The notes beneath the pieces were generated by a model that was not told the DNA's origin, ran no database searches, and worked only from the letters and a program-made list of their open reading frames with translations. 18,947 nt of DNA from contig JABSQY010000027.1 in the NCBI GenBank assembly GCA_013215525.1, forward strand, positions 1-18,947. The letters are read 5' to 3'. Below are positions 6,532 through 13,808 of this stretch, piece by piece. This DNA comes from Nanoarchaeales archaeon. GTDB lineage: Archaea > Nanobdellota > Nanobdellia > Woesearchaeales > UBA583. Each line of letters begins with the position of its first letter. Within the stretch, counting starts at the first letter, position 1. A program made the translations under genes and the position numbers.

Positions 6532-7257
6532 TTAGAATGCTTCTAAGAATCTTTTTATTTTTGGATTTTGAGATATTGTAGATATATTTCCTTTTTCAAT
6601 TATTTTTCCTTTTTCTAAATAGATAATGTTATCTGCAATTTCATTAACTAAACTCATGTGGTGTGACACTAAAACCATTGTCCTTCCTTCTTGGGCAAGT
6701 TTTCTAATTAAAGTTAAAACTCCTTTCACAAGTTCAGGGTCAAGAGATGAAGTGATTTCATCTAATAAAATTATTTTAGGCTCAAGTGCTAGAGTTCTTG
6801 CAATTGCAGCTCTTTGTTGTTGTCCGCCAGAAAGAAAGTCTGGGTAATCATTTTCTTTTTCTAATAAGTTTACTTTTTCTAATAATAATCTTGCATTTTT
6901 TTCAGATTTACTTTTTGAATACTTTTTAATTAACATTAATGGGCCAGTAATATTTTCAATGACTGTTTTATGTGTCCATAAATTAAAATCTTGAAATACA
7001 ATTCCTATCTCAGATCTAACTTTTTTTATATATATATCTGGAGAATCTACTGTAATTGTTTGATCTAAATATTTTATCATTCCTGAATCAAATTCTTCTA
7101 AAAGCGCAAGTGTTCTTAGTAATGTTGTTTTACCACAACCACTAGGACCAATCAAACAAGTAACTTCACCTTTTTTAATTGTGAAATTAAGTGAGTCTAA
7201 TACTTTTTTCTCTCCAAAATATTTGTCAAGTTTTTCTATTTCAATTGCATTTTTCAT
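6532..7257 (-). CDS. Polar amino-acid type ABC transporter, ATPase subunit
   Basis: This 241-residue cytoplasmic ATPase energises the importer encoded with it. It has Walker A GPSGCGKTT (37-45), a Q-loop in VFQDFNLW (about 88-94), the signature LSGGQQQR (142-149), Walker B IILLDE (162-167), a D-loop SLDP and a switch His in VSHH (199-200). Overall it resembles the GlnQ/HisP-type (PAAT family) ATPases. After Walker B the usual DEPTS reads DEITS, a mild departure that keeps the catalytic Glu. The start overlaps the permease stop by 4 nt (ATGA arrangement), indicating translational coupling. The substrate is probably an amino acid or a related polar small molecule. Confidence 0.93.
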   Translation of the reverse strand: MKNAIEIEKLDKYFGEKKVLDSLNFTIKKGEVTCLIGPSGCGKTTLLRTLALLEEFDSGMIKYLDQTITVDSPDIYIKKVRSEIGIVFQDFNLWTHKTVIENITGPLMLIKKYSKSKSEKNARLLLEKVNLLEKENDYPDFLSGGQQQRAAIARTLALEPKIILLDEITSSLDPELVKGVLTLIRKLAQEGRTMVLVSHHMSLVNEIADNIIYLEKGKIIEKGNISTISQNPKIKRFLEAF

Positions 7258-7925
7258 AGTTGTTTAACTCCTACTCCTAATTTTTTTTCAATGTAAAAAG
7301 ATAATAATACAATTGGGAATATGATTATTAAGTAAAGTACGGCAATTGCTGTATATAATTCAAGTGGTCTATATGTTGCACTGATAATAATATTTGCCGT
7401 GTGTAATAATTCACCTACTGCAATAACTGAAGCTAGTGCGGTATTTTTTATTTGATGAATGTATAATCCCATTAAATTTGGAAGTATTCTTTTATATGCT
7501 TGAGGGAGAACAATTCTTACCATTGCTTGTATCTTTGAGTACCCTAAACTAATTGCAGATTCATATTGTCCTTTTGGGATTGATTCAATTCCTGAACGAA
7601 TTGTTTCTGATGAGAAGGCTGCAAGACTTAATGTTAATCCTATGAATGCAGCACTATATCCACTAATTAAAATCCCAAATACAGGAATAACATAGTATAA
7701 CCAAATAAAAATTACAAGTATAGGTAATGCCCTTAAAGTTTCTAATAATCCTATCGTGGGATATTTTATGAGTGGATGTTCTATTTTTTTTAAAAAAGCA
7801 AAAACTAAACCAAGCAGAGTTCCAAAAAAAATGGTCAAAAGAGACAATTCAATTGTTGTAAGAAACCCTTTTAATAGAGCTTCTTTATATTGAAATACAA
7901 CATCCCAGTGCCACACATAAGCCAT
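7254..7925 (-). CDS. Polar amino-acid type ABC transporter, permease subunit
   Basis: This 223-residue inner-membrane permease of the HisM/GlnP type has about five TM segments. The ATPase-docking EAA loop is clear at about 120-155: GIESIPKGQYESAISLGYSK followed by VLPQAYKRILPN. The early segment TTIELSLLTIFFGTLLGL is also typical of the family. One permease gene is present, so the channel is presumably a homodimer. The stop overlaps the ATPase start by 4 nt, and the gene begins 3 nt after the binding-protein gene ends. Confidence 0.92.
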   Translation of the reverse strand: MAYVWHWDVVFQYKEALLKGFLTTIELSLLTIFFGTLLGLVFAFLKKIEHPLIKYPTIGLLETLRALPILVIFIWLYYVIPVFGILISGYSAAFIGLTLSLAAFSSETIRSGIESIPKGQYESAISLGYSKIQAMVRIVLPQAYKRILPNLMGLYIHQIKNTALASVIAVGELLHTANIIISATYRPLELYTAIAVLYLIIIFPIVLLSFYIEKKLGVGVKQL

Positions 7926-7928
7926 TAT

Positions 7929-8822
7929 TTAACTTACTCGATAATTTCTTTCTAAATGTATCCAATGTGCATCATATTTTTGTTCAAATTCTTCAATTTT
8001 CCCTTTAACTTCCATTGTTAAAAGAGCATCATTCAAGAAATTTAAAAACATTATATCATCTTGTCTAACACCAAATGCAGTCGGATTTATACTAAATGGA
8101 TTACTAGCAAATAAGTCAGTTGTTTCACTATGTTCTCTTTGGTATAAAGAAATACTCACAGAGTCAGCAATTCCAACATCAGCTCTTCCAGTTTGAACTA
8201 GAGATAAAAACTTAAGTAAATCTCCAGCTTCAACGTCAATGACAATAATTTCAGCATGTTTAAAATTTTCTTTCACAAAGTTATGTCCAGCTTCACCATT
8301 GGCAACAGCTATAGTAATTCCTTCTTTATCAAATTGAAGAATATCAGTATAACTTTTAAATTCTTCAGCATCTGCATTAATTAAAGCACTATTTCCAACA
8401 TAAATCATTGGGTCAGTAAATGCAATAGAAAATGATCTTTCTATTTGATTAAAATACGTAAGCATAACATCACATCTCTGTGTTGCAACATCAGCAACAG
8501 CGCCACCCCAAGTAGTTTCATGATATCTTATTGTAGCTCCAATTTTTTCAGCTATATACTCAATGGTATCAATTGAGTGACCAGTTAAATTTCCTGTATT
8601 AGGGTCTTTAATTACTGCGGGTCTATATTCTGCATAACACACATCAATTACATGTTCTATTCTTATTTTTTCTAATGTATTACCTACATCACTTTTTAAA
8701 GTAGATGAAGTATCATTGCTCATAATACTATATGCTCCTAATATAATTGCAATAACTGCAATAATCATGGTTAAATAATCTCTATTGTTTTTCATTTTAT
8801 ATTTTGTTGAATGTGTATACAC
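7929..8822 (-). CDS. Extracellular solute-binding protein, family 3 (membrane-anchored)
   Basis: This is the receptor of the ABC importer. One N-terminal TM helix (about 18-34, MIIAVIAIILGAYSIM) is followed by a bilobal family-3 binding domain from about 55 to the end. Family features are CYAEYRPAVIKDPNTGNLTGH (first lobe, ligand side), LTYFNQIERSFSIAFTDPM (hinge and ligand Arg region) and GRADVGIADS. There is no lipobox Cys after the helix, so the protein is probably held by an uncleaved anchor. The listed start is GTG; an ATG at 8795 gives a 288-residue form starting MKNNRDYLT. A TATA element at 8851-8860 predicts transcription starting near 8829, which fits GTG with a short leader but does not exclude ATG. 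The ligand is inferred to be an amino acid or a similar cation. Confidence 0.88.
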   Translation of the reverse strand: MYTHSTKYKMKNNRDYLTMIIAVIAIILGAYSIMSNDTSSTLKSDVGNTLEKIRIEHVIDVCYAEYRPAVIKDPNTGNLTGHSIDTIEYIAEKIGATIRYHETTWGGAVADVATQRCDVMLTYFNQIERSFSIAFTDPMIYVGNSALINADAEEFKSYTDILQFDKEGITIAVANGEAGHNFVKENFKHAEIIVIDVEAGDLLKFLSLVQTGRADVGIADSVSISLYQREHSETTDLFASNPFSINPTAFGVRQDDIMFLNFLNDALLTMEVKGKIEEFEQKYDAHWIHLERNYRVS

Positions 8823-8850
8823 TCTCAGTAGTAATTAAACTGATTTAAAT

Positions 8851-8880
8851 CATATAAAGGCTGCTGACAACAAAAGTTGT
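8851..8880 (-). promoter_or_regulatory. ABC operon promoter with adjacent palindrome
   Basis: On the minus strand cctttatatg (8851-8860) is the TATA element, about 33 nt before the GTG at 8822. Just upstream lies ACAAC-AAAA-GTTGT (8867-8880), a perfect 5-bp inverted repeat. It sits at the transcription-factor-B/upstream side of the promoter and between the importer and the divergent TrmB gene, a likely operator for that regulator. Confidence 0.5.
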
Positions 8881-8900
8881 TGCTCTTTAAACTTGTACTT

Positions 8901-8916
8901 AATGTTTATAAACATT
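8901..8916 (+). promoter_or_regulatory. 16-bp perfect palindrome over the TrmB promoter
   Basis: AATGTTTATAAACATT is fully self-complementary. Its centre (tttataaa) is also the TATA element, 26-28 nt before the ATG at 8935. A dimeric regulator bound here would block TBP, so autoregulation by the TrmB protein is likely. Confidence 0.6.
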
Positions 8917-8934
8917 CATTCTTGATTCTTTTAT

Positions 8935-9675
8935 ATGGAAGTAGATTTAAGCATTCTAGAGGATTTAGGACTAACTAAAACTGAGATTAAAGTATTTATT
9001 GGAGTCTTAGAACTTGGGGTTGCAACTGCAGGAGAAACTATTACAAAAATTGGATTACAAAGTGCTGTAGTTCATAGAGCATTTATACCTTTAATGCAAA
9101 AAGGTCTTATTACTTATATTATTAATGGTAAAAAGAAATATTATCAAATAACAAAACCAAATATTTTATTAAATTTCTTAGATGAAAAACGAGAAAAATT
9201 AAAAGCTATTCTTCCTCTTTTAGAAGCAAAACAAAAAGATGCTAAAAAAAAGCCTCTTATTAAACTCTATCATGGGCGTAATGGTATCCAAGAGGTATGG
9301 GATTCTTTTTTAGAGTCTGGAACTGATGTTATCTATGAATATGGTAGCTCTGAGGAAGCTCATAATATTTTGGGTGATAATTATTGGGCAAAATTTCATA
9401 GAATTAGAAAAGAAAAGAAAATTCAAGCAAATTTTATTTTTCATGAATCTTTAAAATGGCAAGCTAAAAATATTAACGTTATGCCTCATTCTGAAATACG
9501 AATTACTTCTCAAAATTTTGAAGGATTAACTGAAACTGTGATTTGTCAAGATAAAGTTGCAATCATTTTATCCTTAGAAGCGAACCCATTTGCAATAATA
9601 ATTGAAGAAGAAGCTGTTGCAAATTCTTATAAAAAATTTTTTGATATATTATGGAATACAACTAGTAAGGCCTGA
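8935..9675 (+). CDS. TrmB-family transcription regulator
   Basis: This 246-residue regulator has an N-terminal TrmB-type winged HTH (about 5-75: LEDLGLTKTEIKVFIGVLELG..., then HRAFIPLMQKGLITYIINGKKKYYQIT). A short coiled-coil linker follows (about 80-105), then a sensor domain with RNGIQEVWDSFLESGTDVIYEYGSSEE. The C-terminal half resembles the TrmB middle domain but is shorter than in sugar-sensing TrmB proteins (about 340 residues). It is divergent from the ABC operon, with palindromes in between, so it probably senses the transported substrate or a product of it. The mRNA is predicted to be leaderless. It is paralogous to the protein at 10587-11318, and both end in a conserved FFDILWN/YFDSLWN motif. 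Confidence 0.88.
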   Translation: MEVDLSILEDLGLTKTEIKVFIGVLELGVATAGETITKIGLQSAVVHRAFIPLMQKGLITYIINGKKKYYQITKPNILLNFLDEKREKLKAILPLLEAKQKDAKKKPLIKLYHGRNGIQEVWDSFLESGTDVIYEYGSSEEAHNILGDNYWAKFHRIRKEKKIQANFIFHESLKWQAKNINVMPHSEIRITSQNFEGLTETVICQDKVAIILSLEANPFAIIIEEEAVANSYKKFFDILWNTTSKA

Positions 9676-9724
9676 GTTAGTTGACATAAAATTTAATATA
9701 GCTTTTTTATTCATAAATATAAAC

Positions 9725-10486
9725 TTATTTTTTTAAATCTTTAGAACTTAACATATTTATTTCTCTTGACACACTACTCCACGAGTTTGCAACACTTTCT
9801 AAATATATTTTATAAGCATCACTCATCATTCCAAAATCCTTTTGATTAGGACTATTTCTAGCTGCAATAATTCTTGCACCTTTTACATGAGATTTTTCTA
9901 TTAAACCTAAATGAACATGATGATATGCCGCAACATCATTAAACTCTCCAGGAGCATACAAGTCTTTATAATTTCTAAACCCTTCGTACAAATATTCTAT
10001 TTGAAATAATCCTGTAGCTTCTTGTCCTAAAAGAATTCCTGCTGCAGACGGCGCATTTTTTTCACTTAAACTTTTAATTTTTTTTAAAGATAATAAAGTT
10101 TCATCTGTAGGTTGATGATTTTCAAGAATATATTCCATTCCTCTCCCTCCTATTTTTTTATGTAAATCATCTAACCAATGATGTAATAGTCCAACATGAA
10201 CGGCATCATTATATCCATTACCCATTTCATCATTTAAATTATGCATAATTATTTGTCTTGATTGATAATCAGGTATAGATATGAAAATACTAGTTAATCT
10301 ATCTGGTGTTTTAGACACTCTTGCAAAATAATTTATTGCAAAAATTTCAAATTGTTTTATACTTAAACTTGATTTCATCCATCTATCATAAAAAGAATTT
10401 TTTAATGCTGGATGTTCTATCACATTTTGAGTGAGAGTTTCTATTTCTTTTTCAAATTTATTAGGGAGTTTTTGATAAGGGAACAT
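9725..10486 (-). CDS. Heme-oxygenase-fold protein (TenA/PqqC/HDO-like)
   Basis: This 253-residue all-helical protein resembles the iron-containing redox enzyme group of the heme-oxygenase superfamily. Candidate metal ligands in family-like places are Glu87 in NLNDEMGNG, His97, Glu156 in GQEATGLF, Glu164, and Glu197/His200 in HHVHLGLIEKSH. The exact ligand register is not certain. Related proteins include TenA, PqqC and diiron oxygenases of the CADD/UndA type. The reaction cannot be assigned. It lies between two TrmB regulators and converges on the first. A 3' remnant of a second copy sits directly after the ABC operon (6423-6500), so the ancestral operon probably ended with this gene. That links the enzyme to the importer's substrate. 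Confidence 0.78.
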   Translation of the reverse strand: MFPYQKLPNKFEKEIETLTQNVIEHPALKNSFYDRWMKSSLSIKQFEIFAINYFARVSKTPDRLTSIFISIPDYQSRQIIMHNLNDEMGNGYNDAVHVGLLHHWLDDLHKKIGGRGMEYILENHQPTDETLLSLKKIKSLSEKNAPSAAGILLGQEATGLFQIEYLYEGFRNYKDLYAPGEFNDVAAYHHVHLGLIEKSHVKGARIIAARNSPNQKDFGMMSDAYKIYLESVANSWSSVSREINMLSSKDLKK

Positions 10487-10499
10487 TTTTTATTAGTTA

Positions 10500-10512
10500 G
10501 TATAATAGAATA
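10500..10512 (-). promoter_or_regulatory. TATA-like promoter of the heme-oxygenase-fold gene
   Basis: The minus strand reads ctattatactaac here, about 20 nt before the ATG at 10486, slightly closer than usual. The inverted repeat at 10534-10554 is also upstream of this promoter and could control both divergent genes. Confidence 0.35.
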
Positions 10513-10533
10513 GTGAGACATAATTAAATCTAA

Positions 10534-10576
10534 GTTGTACATTATATGAACAACAAGTTTATATACTTTAGAGTAT
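10534..10576 (+). promoter_or_regulatory. Promoter with two inverted repeats before second TrmB gene
   Basis: GTTGTACA (10534-10541) and TGAACAAC (10547-10554) form an inverted repeat with 7 of 8 positions matching and a 5-bp spacer. The TATA element tttatatac (10558-10566) lies 25 nt before the ATG at 10587. A second repeat, ATACT-TTAG-AGTAT (10563-10576), overlaps its downstream edge. Both sit where TrmB-type operators do. Confidence 0.5.
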
Positions 10577-10586
10577 TTTTGAATAT

Positions 10587-11318
10587 ATGTTAGAAGAAGA
10601 ATTATCTAAATTAAACTTTACTAAACAAGAAAGTAAGATATATATCCAATTAGTGAAAACGGGAAACAACACAGCAAATAGTCTCGCAAAAGAAACTAAA
10701 CTAAATAGAACTAATGTTTATGATGCACTTCAAAGGCTTGTTCAAAAAGGAGTTGTATCATATATATACAAAAATAAAATAAAATGTTTTGAAGTTAATG
10801 CTCATCGTTCTATTATTCAATTTGTAGAAGAAAAAAAAAAAGAACTTAAAAACTCACAAAAAATAATTCTAAAAGAATTTGATAGTATCCTTAAACAAAA
10901 TAGTACAAAAAATAAACCTCTTGATGCAAGTATATTTATGGGGAAAAAAGGTTTAAAATTAGTATTTGAAGATATGTTAATTAAAAAACAACCTATATCT
11001 ATTATTGCTGCAAAATCTTTACAATTACGTTCTTTTCTTGGTCCTTATTTTTTACTTTGGCATAAAAAACGAGAAAAACTACAAATAAACCAACGTTCTC
11101 TTTTTCCTAAATCTCTTAAAGGTAAAGTAGATCATAAATCTAAATATTTTTCATATAAACTAATTGATACATTTGATAATCCTACAACAACTATAATTTA
11201 TGCAGATACATGTCTACTTATTCAATGGTCACAAGAACCACTTGTAATAAAAATTCAAAATCAAGAGATTGCTAAAACTCATCAAAATTATTTTGATAGT
11301 CTTTGGAATTTAGAATAA
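10587..11318 (+). CDS. TrmB-family transcription regulator, second paralog
   Basis: This 243-residue protein has an N-terminal winged HTH (about 3-75: LSKLNFTKQESKIYIQLVKTGNNTANSLA..., NRTNVYDALQRLVQKGVVSYIYKNKIKCFEV). A helical linker and a sensor-like domain follow (GKKGLKLVFEDMLIKKQPISIIAAKSL...). It aligns over its whole length with the protein at 8935-9675 but is well diverged. The basic, Lys-rich linker is notable. It is divergent from the heme-oxygenase-fold gene and has inverted repeats in its own promoter, so control of both is likely. The mRNA appears leaderless. Confidence 0.87.
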   Translation: MLEEELSKLNFTKQESKIYIQLVKTGNNTANSLAKETKLNRTNVYDALQRLVQKGVVSYIYKNKIKCFEVNAHRSIIQFVEEKKKELKNSQKIILKEFDSILKQNSTKNKPLDASIFMGKKGLKLVFEDMLIKKQPISIIAAKSLQLRSFLGPYFLLWHKKREKLQINQRSLFPKSLKGKVDHKSKYFSYKLIDTFDNPTTTIIYADTCLLIQWSQEPLVIKIQNQEIAKTHQNYFDSLWNLE

Positions 11319-11330
11319 TTTTTAAACAAA

Positions 11331-11345
11331 TGTTATCGTCGAGAA
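11331..11345 (-). repeat. Imperfect copy of the tRNA-Thr 3' end
   Basis: The segment tgttatcgtcgagaa matches the tRNA 3' end at 11426-11439 (tgttatcggcgaga) with one mismatch in 14 bases, plus matching aaa before it. The two lie 95 bp apart in the same orientation, the arrangement of an attachment site or a partial tRNA duplication. Confidence 0.6.
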
Positions 11346-11370
11346 TATAAAAATCAAAAATTTTTAAACA

Positions 11371-11388
11371 CCGTGAACAAGTTCACGG
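11371..11388 (-). terminator. Strong hairpin downstream of tRNA-Thr
   Basis: CCGTGAAC-AA-GTTCACGG is a perfect 8-bp inverted repeat. On the minus strand it is followed by tgtttaaaaattttt, so it could end the tRNA transcript. Archaeal termination depends mainly on the T tract, so the unusual stability may instead mark a small RNA. Confidence 0.45.
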
Positions 11389-11417
11389 AGTTTGAACTAT
11401 TATCGTTCAAAGTTCTC
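11388..11417 (-). ncRNA. Second hairpin between tRNA-Thr and the terminator
   Basis: TTTGAAC (11391-11397) pairs perfectly with GTTCAAA (11405-11411) around a 7-nt loop. An outer gag/ctc pairing lies across a 3-nt bulge. The arm resembles a tRNA T-arm (GTTCAAA), which fits either a decayed tRNA or a short RNA processed from the tRNA precursor. Confidence 0.35.
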
Positions 11418-11425
11418 CTCATAAA

Positions 11426-11497
11426 TGTTATCGGCGAGATTTGAACTCGCGACCTCTGCATTACCAATGCAACGCCCTACCACTGGGCCACGACAAC
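11426..11497 (-). tRNA. tRNA-Thr(GGU)
   Basis: On the minus strand a full cloverleaf can be drawn. The acceptor GTTGTCG pairs with CGATAAC (one G.T pair), followed by T8 G9. The D arm is GCCC/GGGC with loop AGTGGTA, and the anticodon arm is TTGCA/TGCAG with loop TTGGTAA, so the anticodon is GGT. The variable loop is 5 nt, and the T arm GCGAG/CTCGC has loop TTCAAAT. The discriminator is A73, whereas many archaeal threonine tRNAs have U73. CCA is not encoded. An AT-rich TATA-like element (11522-11534) lies upstream. Confidence 0.93.
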
Positions 11498-11521
11498 AAC
11501 AATAATATAATTAATGATAAT

Positions 11522-11534
11522 TATATTATAAATC
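11522..11534 (-). promoter_or_regulatory. TATA-box promoter of tRNA-Thr
   Basis: The minus strand reads agatttataatat, centred about 30 nt before the tRNA 5' end at 11497, the expected spacing. Confidence 0.5.
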
Positions 11535-11571
11535 TTTTTTTTCTTTTCACATGAAAATTTTCTTAAAAGTA

Positions 11572-11583
11572 ATATTTATAAAC
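11572..11583 (+). promoter_or_regulatory. TATA-box promoter of the 2OG-oxygenase-like gene
   Basis: The element atatttataaac is centred about 27 nt before the ATG at 11604, so the mRNA should be leaderless. Confidence 0.55.
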
Positions 11584-11603
11584 ATAGAATATACTAGATA
11601 ATC

Positions 11604-12290
11604 ATGACTTTTAAAACTGATATTGAAACTTCTGGTTTTTCATTAATTGATACGCAAATTTCACAATCAGAACTTCGCGATACAGTTTTGGCTTATCGTA
11701 GATTTATTGAGGAATTTTCATTAGTCGATAAATTAAATACACATAGATTAATTAATCAAAACCAAAATCTACAAGTTGGATTTATTGGTAAAAAATCAGA
11801 ATTTGGTTATGATGATACAGGTAATTTTCATTTTAATAAAACATTAGAAACTCAAAACTTTTTTCCAAATAATAAAACATATCAAAACTTAATAGAACGC
11901 TTATCTAAATTATATAAACAAACGCAAACTATAACAATAGATTTAATATCTAAATTAGAAAAAGATAATCTACTAGATTCAGAAAAATTATTAAATTCAG
12001 ATGGAACTCCTACATTAATATTAAAAATATTAGATTACAATACACAAAGTAAAACTAAACTATCTGAAATAGTAAAACAACACTCAAATCAAAGTGTATT
12101 ATCATTTGTTCATTACGAAACTGATTCTGATTCTGAATTACAACATTCAAATAAAATTAAAGTTTTTCCAGGTATGCAATGGAATAAGGCAAGTGAATGT
12201 AGAGTTCCTCAATTATATAATGATGGAATTCCAAATTTTAAAAAAAGTTTAATAGTTGTAGATTTAGGTTTAAAAATTAGATATTTATAA
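11604..12290 (+). CDS. Isopenicillin-N-synthase-like 2OG/Fe(II) oxygenase homolog, probably inactive
   Basis: The 228-residue protein follows the pattern of the IPNS-like 2-oxoglutarate oxygenases. An N-terminal segment SGFSLIDTQISQSELRDTV... (6-24) is followed by VGFIGKKSEFGYDDTGNFHF, which corresponds to the usual R-G-Y...D-x-K-E-x-F stretch. Next come TLILKILDYN (strand before the iron site) and QHSNQSVLSFVHYETDSDSELQH, which occupies the place of the HxD...LLTLL region. The HxD motif reads HSN, so the Asp ligand is lost. The chain ends at LGLKIRYL, before the second iron His and the Arg. It therefore looks truncated and without a full metal site. The assignment rests on motif order alone, so it is tentative. 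Its TATA box and clean start suggest it is expressed. Confidence 0.45.
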   Translation: MTFKTDIETSGFSLIDTQISQSELRDTVLAYRRFIEEFSLVDKLNTHRLINQNQNLQVGFIGKKSEFGYDDTGNFHFNKTLETQNFFPNNKTYQNLIERLSKLYKQTQTITIDLISKLEKDNLLDSEKLLNSDGTPTLILKILDYNTQSKTKLSEIVKQHSNQSVLSFVHYETDSDSELQHSNKIKVFPGMQWNKASECRVPQLYNDGIPNFKKSLIVVDLGLKIRYL

Positions 12291-12351
12291 TCTTTTAAAT
12301 CTTTTAAAAATTAAATAGTATAACTATTTTATTACAAAATTTAAACCAATA

Positions 12352-12361
12352 ATTTAAATAC
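12352..12361 (+). promoter_or_regulatory. TATA-box promoter of the DUF1360-like gene
   Basis: The element atttaaatac is centred 25 nt before the ATG at 12382. Confidence 0.45.
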
Positions 12362-12381
12362 TTTAATCATCTAATTTATTT

Positions 12382-12816
12382 ATGAAAACAGCAGAAAAGT
12401 TATGGAACATATTTTTTTCAATTATATTTTTATTAATACTATATTTATTATTACCTAAATTACCAATTGAGCAAATAATAAGTATAGAAGTTCAAGAAAT
12501 TATTTTAATGGTATTAGCAACTCAAAGATTAATTAGACTATTAGTATATGATAATATAATGACTTTTTTTAGAGATTTTTTTCCAAAATATAAAAATTCA
12601 ATGTGTGATTGTATTCATACTTTAATTCATTGTCCGTGGTGTTTTGGAATTTGGGCATCAGTAATGATATTATCAATTTATTATTTAATTCCTTTTGGAA
12701 AAATAGTTATACTATTGTTAGCAATCTCAACACTAGCAGCAAGTTTCCAGATTTTGATGAACTTTGTTGGTTGGTCAGCAGAAAAGAAAAAACTAGAAAC
12801 AAAAAAGTTAGAGTAA
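12382..12816 (+). CDS. DUF1360-like membrane protein
   Basis: This 144-residue protein has about four TM segments (10-27, 37-52, 88-108 and 110-130). The middle carries the DUF1360 pattern: TQRLIRLLVYDNIMTFFRDFF, then a loop with Cys75 and Cys77 and the motif CPWCFGIW (84-91). In DUF1360 proteins the conserved Arg-Leu-x-x-Asp stretch and CPWC/CxGxW motif are the defining features. The CPWC could be a redox or metal-binding pair, but its function is unknown. Cys75-x-Cys77 is an additional pair and could form a four-Cys cluster with CPWC. The mRNA is predicted to be leaderless. Confidence 0.72.
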   Translation: MKTAEKLWNIFFSIIFLLILYLLLPKLPIEQIISIEVQEIILMVLATQRLIRLLVYDNIMTFFRDFFPKYKNSMCDCIHTLIHCPWCFGIWASVMILSIYYLIPFGKIVILLLAISTLAASFQILMNFVGWSAEKKKLETKKLE

Positions 12817-12847
12817 TAACTAATAAGTATATATTTAGAATAAAAAT

Positions 12848-12857
12848 TATTATAAAC
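12848..12857 (+). promoter_or_regulatory. TATA-box promoter of the PD-(D/E)XK nuclease gene
   Basis: The element tattataaac is centred 25 nt before the ATG at 12878. Confidence 0.5.
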
Positions 12858-12877
12858 TAATTACACAAGTTTAATTT

Positions 12878-13657
12878 ATGGAACATAAATTATCCTTAAA
12901 AACCAAAAACGAACATACGCGAGACAAACACATCACATTTATTGATGAAGGTCATAAATATTTTATTAAAAAAGAAGAATATAACTTATCTGTAACTGGA
13001 TTTGTACATTCCTTTTTCCCAAAATTTAAAGCTGATGAAATTATTGGTAAAATGATGATGAGTAGAAACTGGCAATCTTCAAAATATTTTGGAATGGAAG
13101 TTGAAGAAATTAAACAAGCATGGGAGGACAACGCGAATCAAGCAGCAGAACTTGGAACTGCATTACACAAATCAATTGAAGAGTTCTATAACAATACTCC
13201 AACGCCAATGGATACTGTAGAATACAAATACTTTGAAGAATTTGAAATTGATCATAATACGCTTAAACCATTTAGAACTGAATGGGAGATATATGATGAG
13301 GAATTAAAGCTTGCAGGTTCTATTGATATGGTATTTGAAGATAAAGAAGGAAATTATCACTTGTACGATTGGAAACGAAGTAAACAAATCAAAGAAAACA
13401 ATCAATACGAAGAAGGATACTTTCCACTATCACACCTCCCAAACGCAAATTACTGGCAATACTCTCTACAATTAAATATATATAAACAAATTTTAGAAAA
13501 AAATTATGATATAAAAATAAAAGACTTATACATTGTACAATTCCATCCTGACGAGGAGTGTTATAATAAAATTAAATGTGCAAATTTAAGCGATGAAGTA
13601 GCCTCAATGTTTAAAGAAAGAATGGAAGAGATATTTTCAAAAAAATCTATAAATTAA
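12878..13657 (+). CDS. PD-(D/E)XK (RecB/Cas4-like) nuclease
   Basis: This 259-residue protein carries the full RecB-type nuclease motif set. GTALHKSIEEF gives the motif I His (His97), EWEIYDEELKLAGSID the motif II acidic residue (Asp150), and HLYDWKRSK the D-x-K pair (Asp164, Lys166). QLNIY is the Q-x-x-x-Y motif (Gln198, Tyr202). It should be a metal-dependent DNA nuclease. Similar stand-alone proteins occur in viruses, phages and archaea. No helicase or Cas gene is adjacent and there are no clustered Cys for a Cas4-type iron-sulfur site. It is therefore more likely a phage/virus-type exonuclease homolog than Cas4. The codon use and base composition look like those of the neighbours. Confidence 0.82.
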   Translation: MEHKLSLKTKNEHTRDKHITFIDEGHKYFIKKEEYNLSVTGFVHSFFPKFKADEIIGKMMMSRNWQSSKYFGMEVEEIKQAWEDNANQAAELGTALHKSIEEFYNNTPTPMDTVEYKYFEEFEIDHNTLKPFRTEWEIYDEELKLAGSIDMVFEDKEGNYHLYDWKRSKQIKENNQYEEGYFPLSHLPNANYWQYSLQLNIYKQILEKNYDIKIKDLYIVQFHPDEECYNKIKCANLSDEVASMFKERMEEIFSKKSIN

Positions 13658-13808
13658 TTAATTCTTTTGAAAATACGCCAAAAAGATTTAAAAATGTATC
13701 ATTAAAGATTTTTCATGTATGATGTTAAATTCTTAAAAATCAAATTAGATAAATCTCAACTATCTAGTGATAATTAAACTTTAAATTAACTGAATATATA
13801 AAACTATT

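Noticed and set aside
12609..12860. Overlapping plus-strand frame within and after the DUF1360-like gene
   Set aside because: The DUF1360 motifs are in the other frame, and this one shows no protein-like features.
12878..13657. Cas4
   Set aside because: The nuclease motifs fit but there are no clustered Cys residues, and no cas genes or repeats are nearby.
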